Of a stretch of 64,000 nucleotides of DNA, positions 61,733-64,000 are shown one piece after another. The stretch's first letter is position 1; every line of letters begins with the position of its first letter. Source of the DNA: Semisulcospira habei (Eukaryota; Mollusca; Gastropoda; Semisulcospiridae); NCBI GenBank assembly GCA_036245525.1, contig BTPG01000005.1, positions 131,831,290 through 131,895,289 of the forward strand, read 5' to 3'. The position numbers and the translations under genes were made by a program. The notes under the pieces are model-generated. The model was not told the DNA's origin, ran no database searches, and saw nothing but the letters and a program-made list of their open reading frames with translations.

Positions 61733-62437
61733 ATGTTTATTACCTTAACAAATCTTGACACAAGCAAACCAGTGTGGTTAACTAATGGGATTGATAATCG
61801 TGATGGTAGCAAGGCTGTAGCTATCCATGAAATGTTTTATAGTGTAAGGTGGTTTAATGTAGATGATGATATAAATTATAAAGTAATTTTTGGTGGTAAG
61901 ACTGAAGCTTTACCACCTGGGTATTATGACTTTTGTACTATAGCTGAATGGTTTCTTAGTAAATTTAGTATTAAAGCAACTTTAAATCCAGCTAACCTAC
62001 TTGTTACATTAGAATCTTCAAAACAAGATTGGTTAAAAATGTCAGTTAATTTTGCTTATTTACTTGGTTTTTATTTGCATGAAGATTGGTATATGGCTGA
62101 AGAAGATGGTTTCTCTCGTATTATAACATTGAAGACAAATAAACTTAATATAACTGGAAATCGTCCTGCCAATTTGTCAGTACACACAGTGCTAAAGGTT
62201 TATTTAAAAGAACTAAACACAACTGAGAATGTTCACAATGGAAAGCCTTCAACTTTGTTGAAATATTTACCAACTGGAACTGCACCATATTGTGAAAGTG
62301 TGGTTGCTAGATTTCCTAATTTACAGTTTAAGAAATTAGGTTCTAGTTTCTTTGAGTCACTGTGTATATCTGTAACTAATCAAGATGACAAACCAGTTGT
62401 AATGCATGATTTTAGTGTAGTGTTAGAAGTTAAATAA
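61733..62437 (+). CDS. Polinton gene C, probable minor capsid (penton-like) protein, element 2
   Basis: An intact 234-residue frame starting MFITLTNLDTSKPVWLTNG. It has a single-jelly-roll-like alternation: HEMFYSVRWFNVDDD, LPPGYYDFCTIAEWFLSKF (like the 'P-x-G-x-Y-x-x-x-x-x-I' strand of Polinton penton proteins), SVHTVLKVYLKEL, and a final ISVTNQDDKPVVMHDFSVVLEV, similar to the 'D-x-x-G-x-x-I' end of penton proteins. This family caps the capsid vertices. Assignment is by pattern and length (usual 220-280 residues). No sequence search was possible. It is the only intact copy of the gene in the window. Confidence 0.55.
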   Translation: MFITLTNLDTSKPVWLTNGIDNRDGSKAVAIHEMFYSVRWFNVDDDINYKVIFGGKTEALPPGYYDFCTIAEWFLSKFSIKATLNPANLLVTLESSKQDWLKMSVNFAYLLGFYLHEDWYMAEEDGFSRIITLKTNKLNITGNRPANLSVHTVLKVYLKELNTTENVHNGKPSTLLKYLPTGTAPYCESVVARFPNLQFKKLGSSFFESLCISVTNQDDKPVVMHDFSVVLEVK

Positions 62438-62458
62438 TTTTATTTTTGTTTATAAAAA

Positions 62459-63334
62459 ATGAGTGGTGGTCCAAAGCTGAGAATCATACCAGTTGCATGT
62501 CCGGTAACAGAGTTGAAAGATTTGGCTGACGTACAGGATTTTGAGAAGGAAGGAGAGGTGGGGGAGGTGTATGGTTTTGAACTTGATTCAACTGGCATGT
62601 ACAAGCGGAAAGTAATTGATGACATGAAAGAAGGAACAGAGAGACCTATTCCTAAACTTGGTCAGCTGCGTGATGTTACTGTACCTGTTCCAGTAAATAA
62701 TGTGCCCTACAACTTAATACATGTGGGAAATAAATGGGTTGTTTCACCTGTACCTGCACCACCTCCAACAATTGACTGGGACATAAAGATTGAATTTATT
62801 AGTCCTTATGTATACACTGATGACGAAGGTGCCTTAGTGTTTAGGAAGGTTGTTAACTCTGGGCCGCTGATTGCAAGCCTTGTTCCAAGTTTTGCCCCAG
62901 ACAACAATAGCAGAGATAAACTGAAAGTTGAAAATCATGAGAGACGGCGGTATCTTCTTACAACTAGGAAGGGCAGATCAGATACTTCTGTTGTGTTTAT
63001 GCCAGCAAGCTTAGTCATAGCAAGAGAAGCGACAATAGTATTTGAAATTATCTTGAGATCTGTAGCTTCTGTGAAAGAGGCAGATATAGCACAAGGAATT
63101 AAACTTACGTGGAATGAAACAGTATCAGAATCATCAAAGGTCTTTATTGCTATTACAAAAAGTAATGATGTTATTAATGTTTCGAGCAGTATTCCCGCTG
63201 TCAAGGTGGTGGTCGACAAAACAACTTTTGTTCGTCTAACTTACATAAACCTTGAACACATTGATCTTGTTGCATTTTATTATGCTAACAAATTGTATAC
63301 TTTTGAAGAGTTGCAAAATGTAATTGCTGATTAA
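62459..63334 (+). CDS. Polinton gene D, conserved protein of unknown function, element 2
   Basis: An intact 291-residue frame starting MSGGPKLRIIPVAC, colinear with 33894-34778. Conserved segments: ADVQDFEKEGEVGEVYGFEL, FISPYVYTDDEGALVFRKV, KEADIAQGIKLTW and a C-terminal HIDLVAFYYANKLYTFEEL. Beta-rich, no span. The short gaps on both sides (21 and 30 bp) and same strand as C and E suggest a co-expressed run C-D-E. Confidence 0.65.
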   Translation: MSGGPKLRIIPVACPVTELKDLADVQDFEKEGEVGEVYGFELDSTGMYKRKVIDDMKEGTERPIPKLGQLRDVTVPVPVNNVPYNLIHVGNKWVVSPVPAPPPTIDWDIKIEFISPYVYTDDEGALVFRKVVNSGPLIASLVPSFAPDNNSRDKLKVENHERRRYLLTTRKGRSDTSVVFMPASLVIAREATIVFEIILRSVASVKEADIAQGIKLTWNETVSESSKVFIAITKSNDVINVSSSIPAVKVVVDKTTFVRLTYINLEHIDLVAFYYANKLYTFEELQNVIAD

Positions 63335-63364
63335 ATTTAAAAAAAATATTTGTCAATAAAAAAA

Positions 63365-64000
63365 ATGGTAAACTTCTATCCGCAACTACCGACGCTTGAG
63401 CCGACTGAAACAAATGTGACGACAAAAACAACGCTTGCGCCTGATCCACAGGTGACAGCTGTGCCAATTGCATCAGATAAAACATTACCGGCAGACGCAT
63501 TCAGATTAAATAATATTACAGAAGCAATTAAATATTTGGAAAGTGAAGAGGCTAGGTACTCCAGATGTAAAAGGAGGTATAAGTCAGTATTTAATTCTGT
63601 TCAAAACACTTCTATGGCTATTGGTGCAGTTTCAGCTGGATGTTCTGTAGGGGGTATTGTTCTGTTTGCCACAGGAATTGGAAGTTTGGCTGGAATAGCA
63701 GTTAAGGGTGTTAGCGTTGCAACATGCCTGGCTTGCTTTGGTTTGGAAGCCTTAAACAAGAGGTTTCACACAAAATTACAGAAACATGAAGCATTGAGTA
63801 CGCTGGCTGGTGCAAAGCTGAGCAGTATGAAACTTATTATCAGTAAGGCATTAAACGATAATTTTATTGATGACGAAGAATTTAAGCGGGTCCAGGATGA
63901 TTTAAATAATTACAAAAAACAGAAGTCTGAAATACAAAATAAAATGCGTAGTCAATCTCCCGTAAATGTTGAAGAACTTAAGGCCAGTTTTTTAGAGATG
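63365..64000 (+). CDS. Polinton gene E, two-span membrane protein, element 2 (cut by window end)
   Basis: Open from MVNFYPQLPTLEPTE at 63365 to the window end (212 codons). The N-terminal Pro/Thr-rich 40 residues are followed by FRLNNITEAIKYLESEEA, CKRRYKSVFNSVQNTSM, two Gly/Ala-rich hydrophobic helices (about residues 80-130), then FHTKLQKHEALSTLAGAKL and a charged helical tail. The intact start shows that the element 1 copy has lost its frame near the N-terminus. Function unknown. Confidence 0.66.
   Translation, partial: MVNFYPQLPTLEPTETNVTTKTTLAPDPQVTAVPIASDKTLPADAFRLNNITEAIKYLESEEARYSRCKRRYKSVFNSVQNTSMAIGAVSAGCSVGGIVLFATGIGSLAGIAVKGVSVATCLACFGLEALNKRFHTKLQKHEALSTLAGAKLSSMKLIISKALNDNFIDDEEFKRVQDDLNNYKKQKSEIQNKMRSQSPVNVEELKASFLEM

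Larger units (their letters stand above)
50540..64000. mobile_element. Polinton/Maverick element 2 (partial, cut by window end)
   Basis: Gene order from the left: polB (+), integrase (-), I (-), H (-), G (-), F (-), S (-), ATPase (-), major capsid (-), A (+), B (-), C (+), D (+), E (+, runs out of the window). All genes are related to those of element 1 at roughly 80-90% by eye, but the blocks are in a different order and orientation. Intergenic gaps are very short (20-40 bp). The compact order suggests that this is nearer the ancestral layout. Frame breaks in polB, integrase, G, H, ATPase and B show decay. Confidence 0.85.

Overview
The window looks like nuclear DNA of an invertebrate animal, most likely a lophotrochozoan such as a gastropod mollusc. 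The evidence is intron-split coding exons with GT-AG borders, a GRL101/LGR-type GPCR fragment, and a repeat load of Polintons, a DIRS-like element, a Penelope-like element, several LINEs, TTAA-type palindromic MITEs and many microsatellites. The species cannot be fixed from the sequence alone.

Host genes. On the minus strand, five exons with compatible phases can be read from about 49.5 kb down to 5.9 kb: 49528-49372, 26861-26679, 24606-24469, 22640 to about 22537, 20083-19948 and a long last exon 7243-5871 (six blocks if the transmembrane exon is counted). They describe a single-pass type I membrane protein: a Cys-containing fibronectin-III/cytokine-receptor-like ectodomain, one transmembrane segment, a basic juxtamembrane stretch and a roughly 457-residue acidic, Ser-rich cytoplasmic tail. 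Its introns have absorbed most of the mobile DNA here. At the extreme left edge, also on the minus strand, is a frame-broken piece of a rhodopsin-family GPCR (TM2 to TM3).

Mobile DNA, left to right. 2-5.3 kb holds three decayed LINE 3' ends. 7.4-8.3 kb is a tandem repeat of about 165 bp. 8.84-19.28 kb is a DIRS-like tyrosine-recombinase retrotransposon with inverted terminal repeats and a diagnostic internal complementary region; nested in it are a 3.85-kb non-LTR element (11-bp target duplication, tRNA-like head) and a 386-bp retroposon (13-bp duplication). 19.4-24 kb carries TTAA-type palindromic MITEs and fold-backs. About 27.9-46.6 kb is a complete Polinton/Maverick (element 1) with terminal inverted repeats of about 1 kb; a Penelope-like element sits in its polymerase gene and a short retroposon in a small membrane-protein gene, each with 13-bp target duplications. 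46.6-50.5 kb has another LINE fragment, a MITE, a receptor exon and fold-backs. About 50.5 kb to the window end is a second Polinton (element 2), cut by the edge.

The two Polintons share the same gene set: protein-primed DNA polymerase B, integrase, packaging ATPase, double-jelly-roll major capsid protein, a probable minor capsid (penton-like) protein and eight conserved proteins of unknown function, several with membrane segments. No adenain-like protease is visible in element 1, whose two ends are both present. The gene blocks are arranged differently in the two copies: a circular permutation plus an inversion of the polymerase-integrase block. Each copy is broken at mostly different sites, but both share one frame break in polB at an identical run of nine A, where a -1 shift restores the expected polymerase motif. 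That shared site is the most interesting observation, with assembly homopolymer error as the main rival explanation.
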